Numbered from the stretch's first letter, positions 52,821 to 62,078 are shown. The stretch is DNA of 64,000 nt from Acinetobacter baumannii (GCF_016508585.1 NZ_JADVOP010000017.1:21036-85035); one strand, 5' to 3'. Numbers and translations are program-made. The notes: generated by a model from the sequence alone, not told the origin.

Positions 52821-53441
52821 TTAAAGTATGTCGTTTAAAACATCTGCTAGCTTTTGACCATTCTTACGATCAATTAAACGTGCTGACATACCAAATTCAT
52901 TTGGACCACTATAATCAGCTAAAGGTGTATCTCCGATAAACAAAACATCTTTGGCACGACATTCTAATTGATCTATTAAATATTGATAAATTTGTGACTC
53001 TGGTTTAATTGCACCAACTTCATAACTCCAAGCATAAGTATCGATGTTAGGTAATAATGAAGAAACAACTTTTCCATATGGCATGGCTAAATTTGAGCAT
53101 AATGCCAATCTGAATCCCAATTCTTTTAATTCTTCTAAAGTTGAGAGCGTATCTTCATATAGAACAATGGATTGTAATTCATCGTTTAAATCATGCTCAA
53201 GTTCTTGTAATAATTGGTCTGGAATATTTATTCCTAGTAATTTTACAAGTTCAGTAAAACTTAAATTTTGAGACATAATGAATTTGGCATCATCAGGTTT
53301 TGGCTGTCGCCCATTTTCCTTAAGCCATTTTATTAATTTTCTATATGGGGAGCGTCTTTCCCCTATCTTCACAAGTGTGCCAAATACGTCAAAAATAATG
53401 ACTGAAGGCTCAATATGGCCTGCTTTTATAAATGATTCCAT
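52821..53441 (-). CDS. HAD-superfamily hydrolase, cargo
   Basis: 206 aa. Motif I DVFGTLV near residue 18, motif II Ser in LCSNLA near 117, motif III Lys in GAIKPES near 143 and motif IV GDTPLAD near 167: all present. The form DVFGT (no second Asp) is the haloacid-dehalogenase/epoxide-type variant. Substrate unknown. Close relatives are often phosphatases or dehalogenases. Confidence 0.8.
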   Translation of the reverse strand: MESFIKAGHIEPSVIIFDVFGTLVKIGERRSPYRKLIKWLKENGRQPKPDDAKFIMSQNLSFTELVKLLGINIPDQLLQELEHDLNDELQSIVLYEDTLSTLEELKELGFRLALCSNLAMPYGKVVSSLLPNIDTYAWSYEVGAIKPESQIYQYLIDQLECRAKDVLFIGDTPLADYSGPNEFGMSARLIDRKNGQKLADVLNDIL

Positions 53442-53545
53442 ATTTCTATACCCAATTAAATTAAGCTTTATTTCTTGTTCAGATTACCATAAGAGCATTA
53501 CTATAAAAATTTAAGGGAGATATTTGATATCTCCCTTTGATTATT

Positions 53546-53812
53546 TTATTCACTGAAGTTTGCAAACATAATTTTAGGAAAGTTTTTCATGAAATGACGT
53601 CTAACATGATTGAAGTCGTTGAGGTCATTTTGAGTTTTTGAAAAGTAATTAACCCAAGCTAAAGTTGCATCTTGGTCATTTAAGTTAGGATTAACATTCA
53701 GAAATAAGGCTAAATCAAATGTACGGTCAATATTAAACTCTTTGATTAGAGCAACAGCAGTTGAGCGGACTTCTTCTGAAACAGAGAATTTTGGAGAAAA
53801 ATAGTTATTCAT
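53546..53812 (-). CDS. Small hypothetical protein, cargo
   Basis: 88 aa, Asn- and Phe-rich, soluble, helical in prediction by eye (NDFNHVRRHFMKNFPKIMF at the end). It is divergent from the HTH gene at 53972 across an operator-rich spacer. Function unknown; an accessory pair with the HTH gene is possible. Confidence 0.55.
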   Translation of the reverse strand: MNNYFSPKFSVSEEVRSTAVALIKEFNIDRTFDLALFLNVNPNLNDQDATLAWVNYFSKTQNDLNDFNHVRRHFMKNFPKIMFANFSE

Positions 53813-53880
53813 AGCTGAACTCGCATAGAAATTATATAATGATATTTAGAAAGATTAAATTGTCTCACTATGAAACAAAA

Positions 53881-53950
53881 TAACCTTCTATAGGTTAAAT
53901 TATCATTTTAAAAATTATTTATCAAGTTAAATTAACTTACTGTAGGTTAT
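53881..53950. promoter_or_regulatory. Operator-like repeats before HTH gene
   Basis: Perfect palindrome AAGTTAAATTAACTT (53924-53938), inverted pair TAACCT-tctat-AGGTTA (53881-53897) and a further AGGTTA at 53943-53948. Probably binding sites for the HTH protein that follows. Confidence 0.5.
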
Positions 53951-53971
53951 TATTCTGATTTGAAGGTTGCT

Positions 53972-54199
53972 ATGATTAGATGTAGATTGTCAGCTTTAAT
54001 GGGTGAACGAAAAATTTTAAAGTTAAGTGAGGTAGCTCAGGCGACCAGTATTAATCGCAATACGCTAACGAGTCTTTACTATGACCGGGCAATACGAATT
54101 GAACTTTCGGTTGCTGATACTTTGTGTAAATATTTTGATTGTAATATGCAAGATCTATTTGAATATACTAATGGGGATGAAGAAAGGGATGACACCTAG
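53972..54199 (+). CDS. Cro/C1-type HTH regulator, cargo
   Basis: 75 aa from ATG 53972, which is preceded by GAAGG (a TTG 12 bases upstream is less likely). Helix-turn-helix LSEVAQATSINRNTLTSLYY near residue 20 and the LCKYFDCNMQDLFEY tail are typical of small Xre proteins. Probably autoregulates through the adjacent palindromes. Confidence 0.78.
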   Translation: MIRCRLSALMGERKILKLSEVAQATSINRNTLTSLYYDRAIRIELSVADTLCKYFDCNMQDLFEYTNGDEERDDT

Positions 54200-54317
54200 T
54201 AAAATGTCATCTCTTTTTTTAAAGCTCAATAGGATGTTTTAGATACAACTCAGGATCATTTCAAACAGTCTGAATGTATTAGGCAATACTCTTGCCCTCA
54301 TACTTGATAACTATTAT

Positions 54318-54914
54318 TTAGATCAACCCTTGCCTGTATACTACTTTACCTAAAACTATTATTTCTGACTCGTTCACCGTGTTGTCAGGATAAGCTGAAT
54401 TGTCTTTAGTTATTTCAATCAACCCATTAGCACTACGGTGTAAACGAACAACCATTCTTTCACCATAGAAATATATTAAATAAATTAATCCCGATATAAA
54501 GTATTTATCTGACGTATCAACTAAAACTAAATCATCATTAAAAAGGGTTTCCTGCATTGCATCCCCCTTAATCTTAAAAACGCTTAGTATATCTACTTCA
54601 TTTAAATGATTTTTAGTGCAAAATGATTTAGAGAGCATAATTTTATCTCCATCATTATTGCTAAAAGATATAACCTGATCGCCATCTAAATCATTTATAT
54701 CAAGAGAACAAAGATCACTTTTACTGAAAATCTGATCACTTATATCAAGCGCTTTTAAGATTTTCATATATGTAGCTTGACGTGGTTTTGCGGTACCAAC
54801 TTCATAATCAGAAATTTGTTTTCTTGAAATACCAACTGCATTAGCCAATTCTTGTTGAGATAGCCCTCGCTGTGATCGAAAAAACCTTAAACGCTCAGAG
54901 AAATCAGCAACCAT
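54318..54914 (-). CDS. CI/LexA-like repressor with inactive-looking S24 domain
   Basis: 198 aa from ATG 54914 (AAGGA upstream). N-terminal HTH (LSQQELANAVGISRKQISDYE near residue 15; hallmark positions only), C-terminal S24 fold. The catalytic Ser of GDSM is Ala (KGDAMQETL near residue 113) and the Lys position (vKRL) reads VRL. Self-cleavage on DNA damage is therefore unlikely. Divergent from the gene at 54990, as in a phage-type switch. Confidence 0.8.
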   Translation of the reverse strand: MVADFSERLRFFRSQRGLSQQELANAVGISRKQISDYEVGTAKPRQATYMKILKALDISDQIFSKSDLCSLDINDLDGDQVISFSNNDGDKIMLSKSFCTKNHLNEVDILSVFKIKGDAMQETLFNDDLVLVDTSDKYFISGLIYLIYFYGERMVVRLHRSANGLIEITKDNSAYPDNTVNESEIIVLGKVVYRQGLI

Positions 54915-54924
54915 AAAAAAATCC

Positions 54925-54953
54925 TTGACAGCTATCAAAACCTATCATAAATT
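54925..54953 (+). promoter_or_regulatory. Promoter with repeated TATCA motifs
   Basis: TTGACA, 17-base spacer, TAAATT. Three CTATC/TATCA repeats overlap it and are likely operators of the divergent repressor. Confidence 0.6.
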
Positions 54954-54989
54954 ATCAATTGCTATCTTGAAGTTATGAAAGGAGTTATC

Positions 54990-55187
54990 ATGTACACATG
55001 TTCTTATGATGACGAATTAGCAGATATTGTCAAGGCTGCTGCAAAACGCGAAAACCGCACATATCGCGGTCAATTCAACCACTATTTAAAATTGATCCTT
55101 CAGCATGAAGGTCTTTTAGAAAGTCCAGACAACAAAAAAGCAGATTGCACTCGCCAAAGTAACCAATCTGCCCACATTCAACCCTAA
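54990..55187 (+). CDS. Small phage-type regulator-like protein, cargo
   Basis: 65 aa from ATG 54990 (AAAGGAG 5 bases before it). Basic N-terminal two thirds (AAAKRENRTYRGQFNHYLKL), a polar tail. It is placed like a Cro/Cox gene opposite the repressor. No family confirmed. Confidence 0.6.
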   Translation: MYTCSYDDELADIVKAAAKRENRTYRGQFNHYLKLILQHEGLLESPDNKKADCTRQSNQSAHIQP

Positions 55188-55204
55188 CCAAAGGAATCGA
55201 AACC

Positions 55205-55395
55205 ATGAGAAGTCTAACCCAAATCGCAGTACCTTTCCATAATGCTGAATTATATGTTGTTGAGCATAAAGGGCAACCCTACACCCTCATGCAAACTATT
55301 GTTGAAGGTATGGGCTTGGATTGGAAAAGGCAATTCGTCAAACTAAAACAGTGTTTTGCACAAGGTATGGTGGAAATCACCATACCTACAATATG
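55205..55395 (+). pseudogene. Truncated P22-type antirepressor N-domain
   Basis: The first about 60 residues (QIAVPFHNAELYVVEHKGQPY…MVEITIPT) match the N-terminal domain of phage antirepressors. After MVEITIP the family motif stops and the frame runs into unrelated sequence until 55558. It looks like a broken or fused gene. The frame is open to 55558, so a 117-aa product is possible. Confidence 0.6.
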
Positions 55396-55396
55396 T

Positions 55397-55566
55397 CATT
55401 TACATTTAATAGCCGTCTTGGAAAACCATAAGTATCATTTATTTCAAAAAATTCTTGGATACTGGATAGCGAAAATATTGCAGGAATCATTGGTGATCCA
55501 TCTGGACCTAAGAAAGAGCTTCTATCTGAAATTATTCAAGCAGCAGCTAAATGCTTAACCAAATAA
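55397..55566 (+). pseudogene. 3' remnant of a second small gene
   Basis: In another frame the same stretch reads MSFTFNSRLGKP-stop-VSFISKNSWILDSENIAGIIGD and ends KCLTK. It contains one in-frame stop, is protein-like, and suggests a decayed gene spliced onto the antirepressor fragment. No family recognised. Confidence 0.35.
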
Positions 55567-55614
55567 TTTCACTACTTATTCCGTAGAGCAATTATTTTCA
55601 TTCGGCAAAAAGTA

Positions 55615-55644
55615 TAAAAGCCCATGCGGGAACATGAGCTTTTA
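55615..55644 (+). terminator. Hairpin before recombinase operon
   Basis: AAAAGCcCATG-cggga-aCATGaGCTTTT stem between upstream cargo and the operon. Lacks a long T-run, so termination is moderate. Confidence 0.5.
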
Positions 55645-55756
55645 TGAATGTCTTGATTGGCGTCCAGACACTTCGATTTTGATAGATAGGGCTATTTTTG
55701 TCAATCCTATATCAAGGTCACTTTTTGCCTGTTTTTTAATAAACAGGAGGCTCAAA

Positions 55757-57184
55757 ATGAGCACTAAACTTAAAAATGGTCAGTCACGCTACCAATCGAA
55801 AGCCAAAGTTGTGAGCATCAAAAAATTTCAGTTATTGGCGTTGGTTAATGCAACCCGTTGTTTAAATGATGCAGCGTTTGAAAAACATGGTGATGCTTAC
55901 CTTGAATTCCCTGTAATTGTTCAGGGAGATGGTAGCCCTTCTGACGTTTTTAATCTGTATTTGCTGAAAAAACTTGAGCAAACAATACAGTATGATTTTA
56001 AAACATTTGCATCTATTGCCAATCAGCTTGTTGATTTTCAGCGTTTTTTAGAAGATGAGCAACTGGACTGTTTGAAGTTTCACAAACTAAAACAGTCAAA
56101 TGCGATTTTTAAATATCGTACTCGTTTGATTGAGCAGGCAAATGCAGGTCTAATTTCAGCTCGCTCTGCAAGTAATCGAATTAATGCAGTGGTGAACTTT
56201 TACCGATTTCTCGTTACAGAAGACTTAGTTGATCATCAGCGCTACGGTATACCGTTTAAAGACGTCTACAAATACATTGCGGTGGATAATGAGTTTGGTG
56301 CACGTCGAAAAATGGCAATTAAGTCACATGATCTTGCAATTCATGTTCCAGCCAAAGCGCCAAATTCTGAAGCAATTGTGGATGGTGGTGAGTTAAGTCC
56401 ACTTACTGTTGAAGATCAAGCAGTTATATTAAAAGCATTGCGGAAGTCATCACGTGAATATCAGTTGATGTTTTATCTTGCATTGTTTACAGGTGCTCGT
56501 TTACAAACGATTTGTACTTTACGAATAAAAAGCTTAATTGGTTGTGAGCTTGATAGTCATGGCTTTATTCGTCTGCCTGTTGGAGCAGGGACAGGCATTG
56601 ATAGCAAATTTCAAAAGCCAATGACCTTATTGATCCCCAATTGGTTAGCGCAAGATCTTAAAATTTATATCAATAGTGAGCAAGCGAGTCAGCGTAGACA
56701 GAAGTCAAACTATGGCGAATCGGATGAAAACTATGTGTTTCTCACAAAATTAGGGACACCATTTTATACAAGTAAAGTAGAGCAGCAAGAGTTGACCGAA
56801 AAGATCAAAAGCTCTGACTCATTTGGGATGAGGCTTAAACTGTATGAAGGTGAAGCCGTTCGTAGTTACTTAAAAGTCGTGTTGTTACCCGAAATTCGCC
56901 TGATTGATCCGCAATTTCCAAGCTTTAAATTTCATGATTTACGTGCCAGTTTTGGTATGAATCTACTGGAAAGCCAGTTACAGCATTTACCTGAAGGGCA
57001 TTCAGCTATGACAGCAGTTGAATATGTGCAAGCTCGGATGGGTCATCGTAATATTAGTACGACTTTGCAATATTTGAACTATAAATCACGGTTGCAATGG
57101 CGCAGTAAAATTCAGCATGAGTATGAGTCTAGCTTGATGAAATACGTCAAGTCCTCTGTGGATTTAGCAGGAGATTTGTCATGA
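55757..57184 (+). CDS. Tyrosine recombinase A of the element
   Basis: 475 aa from ATG 55757, set by an AGGAGG site 7 bases before it; the longer frame upstream overlaps a hairpin. N-terminal SAM-like region (about residues 60-175), catalytic domain from about 210. Full catalytic set: Arg in FTGARLQTICTL (near 258), HDLRASFGM (near 397), GHRNISTTLQY with the Tyr in YLNY. Predicted active. First gene of the operon; its stop overlaps the next start (ATGA). Confidence 0.88.
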   Translation: MSTKLKNGQSRYQSKAKVVSIKKFQLLALVNATRCLNDAAFEKHGDAYLEFPVIVQGDGSPSDVFNLYLLKKLEQTIQYDFKTFASIANQLVDFQRFLEDEQLDCLKFHKLKQSNAIFKYRTRLIEQANAGLISARSASNRINAVVNFYRFLVTEDLVDHQRYGIPFKDVYKYIAVDNEFGARRKMAIKSHDLAIHVPAKAPNSEAIVDGGELSPLTVEDQAVILKALRKSSREYQLMFYLALFTGARLQTICTLRIKSLIGCELDSHGFIRLPVGAGTGIDSKFQKPMTLLIPNWLAQDLKIYINSEQASQRRQKSNYGESDENYVFLTKLGTPFYTSKVEQQELTEKIKSSDSFGMRLKLYEGEAVRSYLKVVLLPEIRLIDPQFPSFKFHDLRASFGMNLLESQLQHLPEGHSAMTAVEYVQARMGHRNISTTLQYLNYKSRLQWRSKIQHEYESSLMKYVKSSVDLAGDLS

Positions 57185-59118
57185 ATTTTATTCGTACTCC
57201 ATTGTTTGTACATATCACTGATATTCATAAACAGATTACTGAGCATGAGCGTTTAATACTCGTGCTCAAAGATAAAACGGCCTCATTTTCTTTTAGAACT
57301 TTAGATATTGGTACATTCTTTTTTGCTAAAAGAGCATGTTCTTCCGATATATCAGACAATGAGCTTGTCGCTTCTTTTGATGAAAAAAGACGCTATTTTT
57401 TAAAATATTTTACAGATTATATACTGCAAATGGATGGATCGGACCTATCAAAAGGGTTGTTCTATTCCATCATCAAGATGTTTTTGGATTGGATTGATCA
57501 ACAAAAGAAAATTTTTGATTTATCCGATAAGGACAGCATGATCGATGCCTATCGTCGCTATAGTAAATCTCTGGTTGATCGGACTTTGCTTGCGGACACT
57601 GATGAAGATAACTTGGCTGCGCATACCGCAAAGCAGTATCAGCGTTATGTTGCAAAACTGATTGCATATGTATTTGATTGTCATGAAATTGATATTTCTA
57701 GTCAAGCGATGCAAGTACAAGCACAGCATTATGATGTTCCTGTTTTACCGATTGCACAGGAAGATCATCAGAAGACGTATGCAACTTTGTTGAATGTCTT
57801 TCTTGAAATTTATCGTATTGTGATGCAAGGCGCAGATTTTCCAGCACATTTTCAGTCCGTGGATCAGGAAGAGTTCTATTTTTACTCAGGTTTTCATCAT
57901 CAAACTGAAAAACAACATATTCAGTTTGATATGCACAGCTATTTATCTAAATATTCAGCTATTCCCGATTTTTCAAAAATGCTGGTGGATTTCGGGCTTG
58001 CTGAGGATAGTGAACATCGAAAACGTTTACGTGAAAATCGTAATCAAGCTATTCGCAACCTTGAGGAACGTAATAAAGACAAACGACATATGGAGCGAGA
58101 GCGACTTGCTTCATATGGTCTAGTCATCGGTATGTTACTCTTTATTGCACAAACGGGGGCTAATTTAGACACAGCTCAGCAGTTACAGCTGGATACGATG
58201 GAAATCTTGCCCTCAACTCAGGGACGGAGATTTTCGGGCACAAAAAGCCGTGCTGGTGGGAAAGAAGTTCAGCCTGAGTTTGGGGTGAAATTTGAACCTG
58301 TTTTTAGACAAATTTTAGAACTTCGAGCATGGTATATCCAAGATGAAACCTGTATTTTTGTCTTTCCACAACGTAATGAAATTCAAAGACTTGTGCCGAT
58401 TGGGAATGGTAAGTTGCAATTACTCAAAAGCTTTTTACAACGCATTTTCCCTCAAATGGTTTGGATTACTCCACAACAGTGGCGTAAGCACGTCAGTAGT
58501 CAGTATGTCGAACTAAGCGATGGCGATTTATTGCTTGAAGTCGAAAAAATGGGACACTCACTCGATACTGCGAAGAAAAACTACAGTCGAACTTCATTTA
58601 AAGATGCAAGCCAACAGATTTCACAATTCTTTTATGAACTGCGAGAAGTTGCAGTGTCACAAACTCGAACCGTTGAGCGTATTCCTGTGCAAATGCTAGA
58701 TGAAACTATTGATGCTCAAGCCTCACCTGTCGGTGCATGTGCCTCTATCCATCCACAGCCTGAAAAAGCTATTGGGTTTACTGAACGAGCCCCTACACCC
58801 AATTGTCAGCAATTTGAGCATTGCTTATTCTGCCAACACTATGCAGTCCACGCTGATGACGAAGATATGCGTAAGCTTTTATCACTGAAAAGCCTGCTCG
58901 GCTACGTTAAGCAAAAAGCCACGGACTTAATCAAGTGGGAACAGCAGTTTGGGGTTGTGCTACATCGAATTGACGAAGTACTCAAGGAGTTATCAGATAC
59001 TTATGAAAATTTACGTGATCATATTTTTTCAATTCAAGAAGAAGTAGAAAGCGGTGATTTAGATGCCTATTGGCTCAATCATTTTGAATTGCTAATTGAT
59101 TTGGGGTGGATATCATGA
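57181..59118 (+). CDS. Tyrosine recombinase B of the element (catalytic Arg I missing)
   Basis: 645 aa. The catalytic domain is at about 290-490. The position of Arg I reads QTGANLDTAQ (Asn instead of Arg), while WRKH, MGHSLDTAKKNYSR (His and Tyr) remain. C-terminal Cys cluster (CQQFEHCLFCQHY near 555) may bind zinc, as in TnpB-like recombinases. It may be a structural or partly active partner. Starts and ends in ATGA overlaps. Confidence 0.82.
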   Translation: MNFIRTPLFVHITDIHKQITEHERLILVLKDKTASFSFRTLDIGTFFFAKRACSSDISDNELVASFDEKRRYFLKYFTDYILQMDGSDLSKGLFYSIIKMFLDWIDQQKKIFDLSDKDSMIDAYRRYSKSLVDRTLLADTDEDNLAAHTAKQYQRYVAKLIAYVFDCHEIDISSQAMQVQAQHYDVPVLPIAQEDHQKTYATLLNVFLEIYRIVMQGADFPAHFQSVDQEEFYFYSGFHHQTEKQHIQFDMHSYLSKYSAIPDFSKMLVDFGLAEDSEHRKRLRENRNQAIRNLEERNKDKRHMERERLASYGLVIGMLLFIAQTGANLDTAQQLQLDTMEILPSTQGRRFSGTKSRAGGKEVQPEFGVKFEPVFRQILELRAWYIQDETCIFVFPQRNEIQRLVPIGNGKLQLLKSFLQRIFPQMVWITPQQWRKHVSSQYVELSDGDLLLEVEKMGHSLDTAKKNYSRTSFKDASQQISQFFYELREVAVSQTRTVERIPVQMLDETIDAQASPVGACASIHPQPEKAIGFTERAPTPNCQQFEHCLFCQHYAVHADDEDMRKLLSLKSLLGYVKQKATDLIKWEQQFGVVLHRIDEVLKELSDTYENLRDHIFSIQEEVESGDLDAYWLNHFELLIDLGWIS

Positions 59119-61172
59119 GTTCATTTAATTCATATCTATATTCATTGGGTATTGCTGAGCAGTTCTTACCTGATGAGTACAATCTACTGAATAATCAGCT
59201 GACTGTTCCAAGTACTTTTGTATTATCGCGAATGAAGAGTGGTGAGATATTGTCAGTTTATTCAGACAATATCTGGGATCTTTCTCCATATTTACCGAAG
59301 TGTGATTGTCGCCTGAATTTTGATAGTTGGCTTGAAAATGCCCGAGAAAATGACTTTCTTTACTGTCAAATTCGGGCAGAAATGAAAAAAATCAGTTTTG
59401 CTTTGCTTTATATAAAATCTGGTAAGTCGATTATTAAAAGTATCGAACAGCGGCATACGGTTTTACGCCAGTTTGCAGCAATTGCATATAAAAATGGCTG
59501 TACATTGCAGCAGTTATTTAGCGATGTTTCTTATATATCAAAAGTAAATGATGCTTATGTTGGGGTAAGCTATCAAAAAGCCATTCACATTAAAGCATTT
59601 ATAACGGATTGTTTTGCCTTACAACAGCAATACCCATTGCTCATTCCTGCGTTTAGTACATATAAGCCAATAGAGCATTTAGCAAAGTTGGCTGCTCAAC
59701 TCAGGTTGCAGTCAGGCAAAGTAGGCCCACAAACCAAAGTTGTTCCTTCACGGCTTTATATAGCCTTAATTAATGCTTTAGCAGATAAATTGAATGAATT
59801 TAATCAAAACGCATCAGCACTTCTGAAATGGTTTCAGCGCAAGCAGCAGGATGCAAATTTTGCTTTGATGCCGACAGAATTTAAGCGTAAAAAAAATGCG
59901 GTAAGTTTTGCTGATGCTCGAGATTTGCTCGGTTTAACGGCACTGTATGAAAATAATCAGATTCAAAAACATGCCAACCTCACCCGTTATATGACGTTGA
60001 TTCAAGGCATGGCCAAGTTGTGGATTCATCTCTTTACAGGGATGCGTGATAATGAAGTGAATCAGCTGTCATCTGATTGCTATCAAACTATTCAAAGTAA
60101 TGAGCATCTTGTGCATGTCATTATGGGCTATACATCAAAATTACACGGGGGTGGCAACAAGTCTACGTATTGGATCACGTTTGAAGATATTCAAGTAGGC
60201 GTTCATGCAGCACAAAGTATTGGTGAAATATACGCCCTGTTCAACCCACATTATGATATGTCTAATTCTGCTGAATACCCATTATTTCCAACGCTATATT
60301 CGCAAAAGCATCGAAATAAAAATAACCGCAATATTGAGCATGAAACGGATTTTATCTCTAATTTTGAGGGTGCTCCGACTCGAACACAGTCTAATTTTAA
60401 TCAGTATTTAAGCCGTATTTCTGTATTGCTTGGAGAGGGGGTGAAAATCACAGAAAGTGATATCGCCGAGCTTGAAGCTTTTGATGGTTTCCGCAACTGG
60501 CGTGAAGAAAAAGACTGTCAAATTGGTCAATACTGGAATATTTGCACGCATCAATTTAGACGTTCGCTTGCAGTTTATGGCGCTCGTTCAGGCATGATCG
60601 GACTTGGCGCTTTGTCAGTCCAATTTAAGCATCTAACAGAGTCTATGACGTTGTATTACCGTAATAATGCGGTATTTGCACCAAATATTTTAGTGAGTGA
60701 CAGTCAAAAAGAGTTTATTCAAGAACTGGAATATCAGCGCTTGGTGCATTCTTATGCTCAGTTTGAAGATGGTGTAATTAATAGTGCTAGCCGTTTACTT
60801 GGTGGGGCAGGAACCTATTTGCAGCTACAAAAAGACCGCGAGCAATTACTCACAGTATTTCCAAACCGTGATGAAACCATTAAGCGTATGAAAAAGGGTG
60901 AAATTGCCTATAAGCCTAGCTTGTTTGGCGCATGTACCAACCCTGATTCTTGCGAAAAAATTTCATTTACTGCGATTACCAGTTGTTTGAGTTGTGCCCA
61001 TGCTGTGTTTGATGCTGAGAGTGCTGAAAAAATGCAAAAAGCGGTTCAGCGGCTACAACGGCAGCGAGATATGCAAGTACAGAACAGTCTGCTATACGCG
61101 CAAATGGACAGTGAGATTTTGGCTTTAAACAAAATGATTCAAAAAATTAAAACGATTAATATTGAGGTGTAA
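59115..61172 (+). CDS. Tyrosine recombinase C of the element
   Basis: 685 aa from ATG 59115 (overlaps the previous stop). Catalytic core: Arg in FTGMRDNEVNQL (near 315), Lys in TSKLHGGGNKS (near 346), HQFRRSLAVYG (near 481), FKHLTESMTLYYRN (His and Tyr, near 507-516). C-terminal Cys motif (CTNPDSCEK … SCLSCAH, about 615-640) resembles that of recombinase B. Predicted active. Followed by the small gene after 3 bases. Confidence 0.85.
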   Translation: MSSFNSYLYSLGIAEQFLPDEYNLLNNQLTVPSTFVLSRMKSGEILSVYSDNIWDLSPYLPKCDCRLNFDSWLENARENDFLYCQIRAEMKKISFALLYIKSGKSIIKSIEQRHTVLRQFAAIAYKNGCTLQQLFSDVSYISKVNDAYVGVSYQKAIHIKAFITDCFALQQQYPLLIPAFSTYKPIEHLAKLAAQLRLQSGKVGPQTKVVPSRLYIALINALADKLNEFNQNASALLKWFQRKQQDANFALMPTEFKRKKNAVSFADARDLLGLTALYENNQIQKHANLTRYMTLIQGMAKLWIHLFTGMRDNEVNQLSSDCYQTIQSNEHLVHVIMGYTSKLHGGGNKSTYWITFEDIQVGVHAAQSIGEIYALFNPHYDMSNSAEYPLFPTLYSQKHRNKNNRNIEHETDFISNFEGAPTRTQSNFNQYLSRISVLLGEGVKITESDIAELEAFDGFRNWREEKDCQIGQYWNICTHQFRRSLAVYGARSGMIGLGALSVQFKHLTESMTLYYRNNAVFAPNILVSDSQKEFIQELEYQRLVHSYAQFEDGVINSASRLLGGAGTYLQLQKDREQLLTVFPNRDETIKRMKKGEIAYKPSLFGACTNPDSCEKISFTAITSCLSCAHAVFDAESAEKMQKAVQRLQRQRDMQVQNSLLYAQMDSEILALNKMIQKIKTINIEV

Positions 61173-61175
61173 AAT

Positions 61176-61535
61176 ATGAGTGCACTTAATGATTATTACG
61201 CTGCTTTAGAGCGATTAAAAGCCAACAAACCAGAGGTTCTACCCAAAGGCTCTGCCATTAATAACGATACGGTTGCAATGGAAGCTGGACGTAAACGAGG
61301 TTCGATTAAGAAGAGCCGTCACGCTGCATTGATTAATGTAATTGAGCAAGCTGCGCAGGCTGCGGGGCAAAATGTTCTTTCGCCTGCACAACAGATTGAG
61401 CAGGCGAAAAACCGTACCAAAGCAGCAAAGACCAACTATGAGCAACTTCAGGAAGATTATGAAAAATTGCTGGAAAAGTGTAATTCGTTGTTGATGGAGA
61501 ATTTTGAGTTAAGACAAAGTGCTCGAACTCTATAA
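61176..61535 (+). CDS. Small coiled-coil protein of the recombinase operon
   Basis: 119 aa. A basic helix (AGRKRGSIKKSRHAALINV, about residues 32-50) is followed by a C-terminal coiled coil (EQLQEDYEKLLEKCNSLL). It is the position and type of TnpC in Tn554-like operons, a DNA-binding accessory factor. Here it follows recombinase C by 3 bases and is ended by a strong hairpin. A decayed second copy lies at 62079. Confidence 0.8.
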   Translation: MSALNDYYAALERLKANKPEVLPKGSAINNDTVAMEAGRKRGSIKKSRHAALINVIEQAAQAAGQNVLSPAQQIEQAKNRTKAAKTNYEQLQEDYEKLLEKCNSLLMENFELRQSARTL

Positions 61536-61546
61536 TTGAAACAGCC

Positions 61547-61580
61547 ACTAAATTTTGTAATTTAGTGGCTATTTGATTTT
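61547..61580 (+). terminator. Terminator of the recombinase operon
   Basis: Stem AGCCACTAAATT-ttg-taATTTAGTGGCT, 12 bases after the operon stop. Confidence 0.82.
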
Positions 61581-61599
61581 AATTCTTTATTGATAAATG

Positions 61600-62056
61600 T
61601 TATTTAAAGACTGAAATTAAACGATTTTGTATGGCGATCTCTCGTTGCTCAATATCATTTTTTATCCAGTCATTTTGAGTGAGGGTACTTAAATCAAGAA
61701 CAGTTTGAATTTTTTACTGGGCATATCGCGCCTTTTTGATACCAAAATAACCATTCCCAGCTTGAATATTTAGTTTCTTTTCACAAATAACCTTATTCCC
61801 TAACTTTTCAAGAAACTCATCTGTATCGGCTCTAGACCAGCTATTATAGTTTGTATCTTGCCATTTTTTAGGAAAAATATGCTCTATATCTAAAGTGGTG
61901 GTAATTAATTCGTTTTGGTTTGGGGTTAGATAGGCATCAAGCAACAAGAGACTTCGAGTCAATTTCGATGAGTTATATTGTGATAGCAATGCCCTGAAAT
62001 CATTTTCATTATGAATGATGAAGTTAAATTTTACGGGCTGTCCTTTGAAATTAATA
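61600..62056 (-). pseudogene. Remnant of a DUF262/DUF1524 (GmrSD-like) nuclease gene
   Basis: About 150 codons of the C-terminal end. It includes the HNH-type motif DIEHIFPKKW and the stretch NKVICEKKLNIQAGN typical of DUF1524. An in-frame stop precedes it, and a frameshift in an A-run after ARYAQ is needed to reach the conserved tail (LTQNDWIKNDIEQRE). GmrSD-like proteins are anti-phage type IV restriction enzymes; this copy is decayed. Confidence 0.65.
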
Positions 62057-62078
62057 AGCTATTTATCGTAATAAAAAC

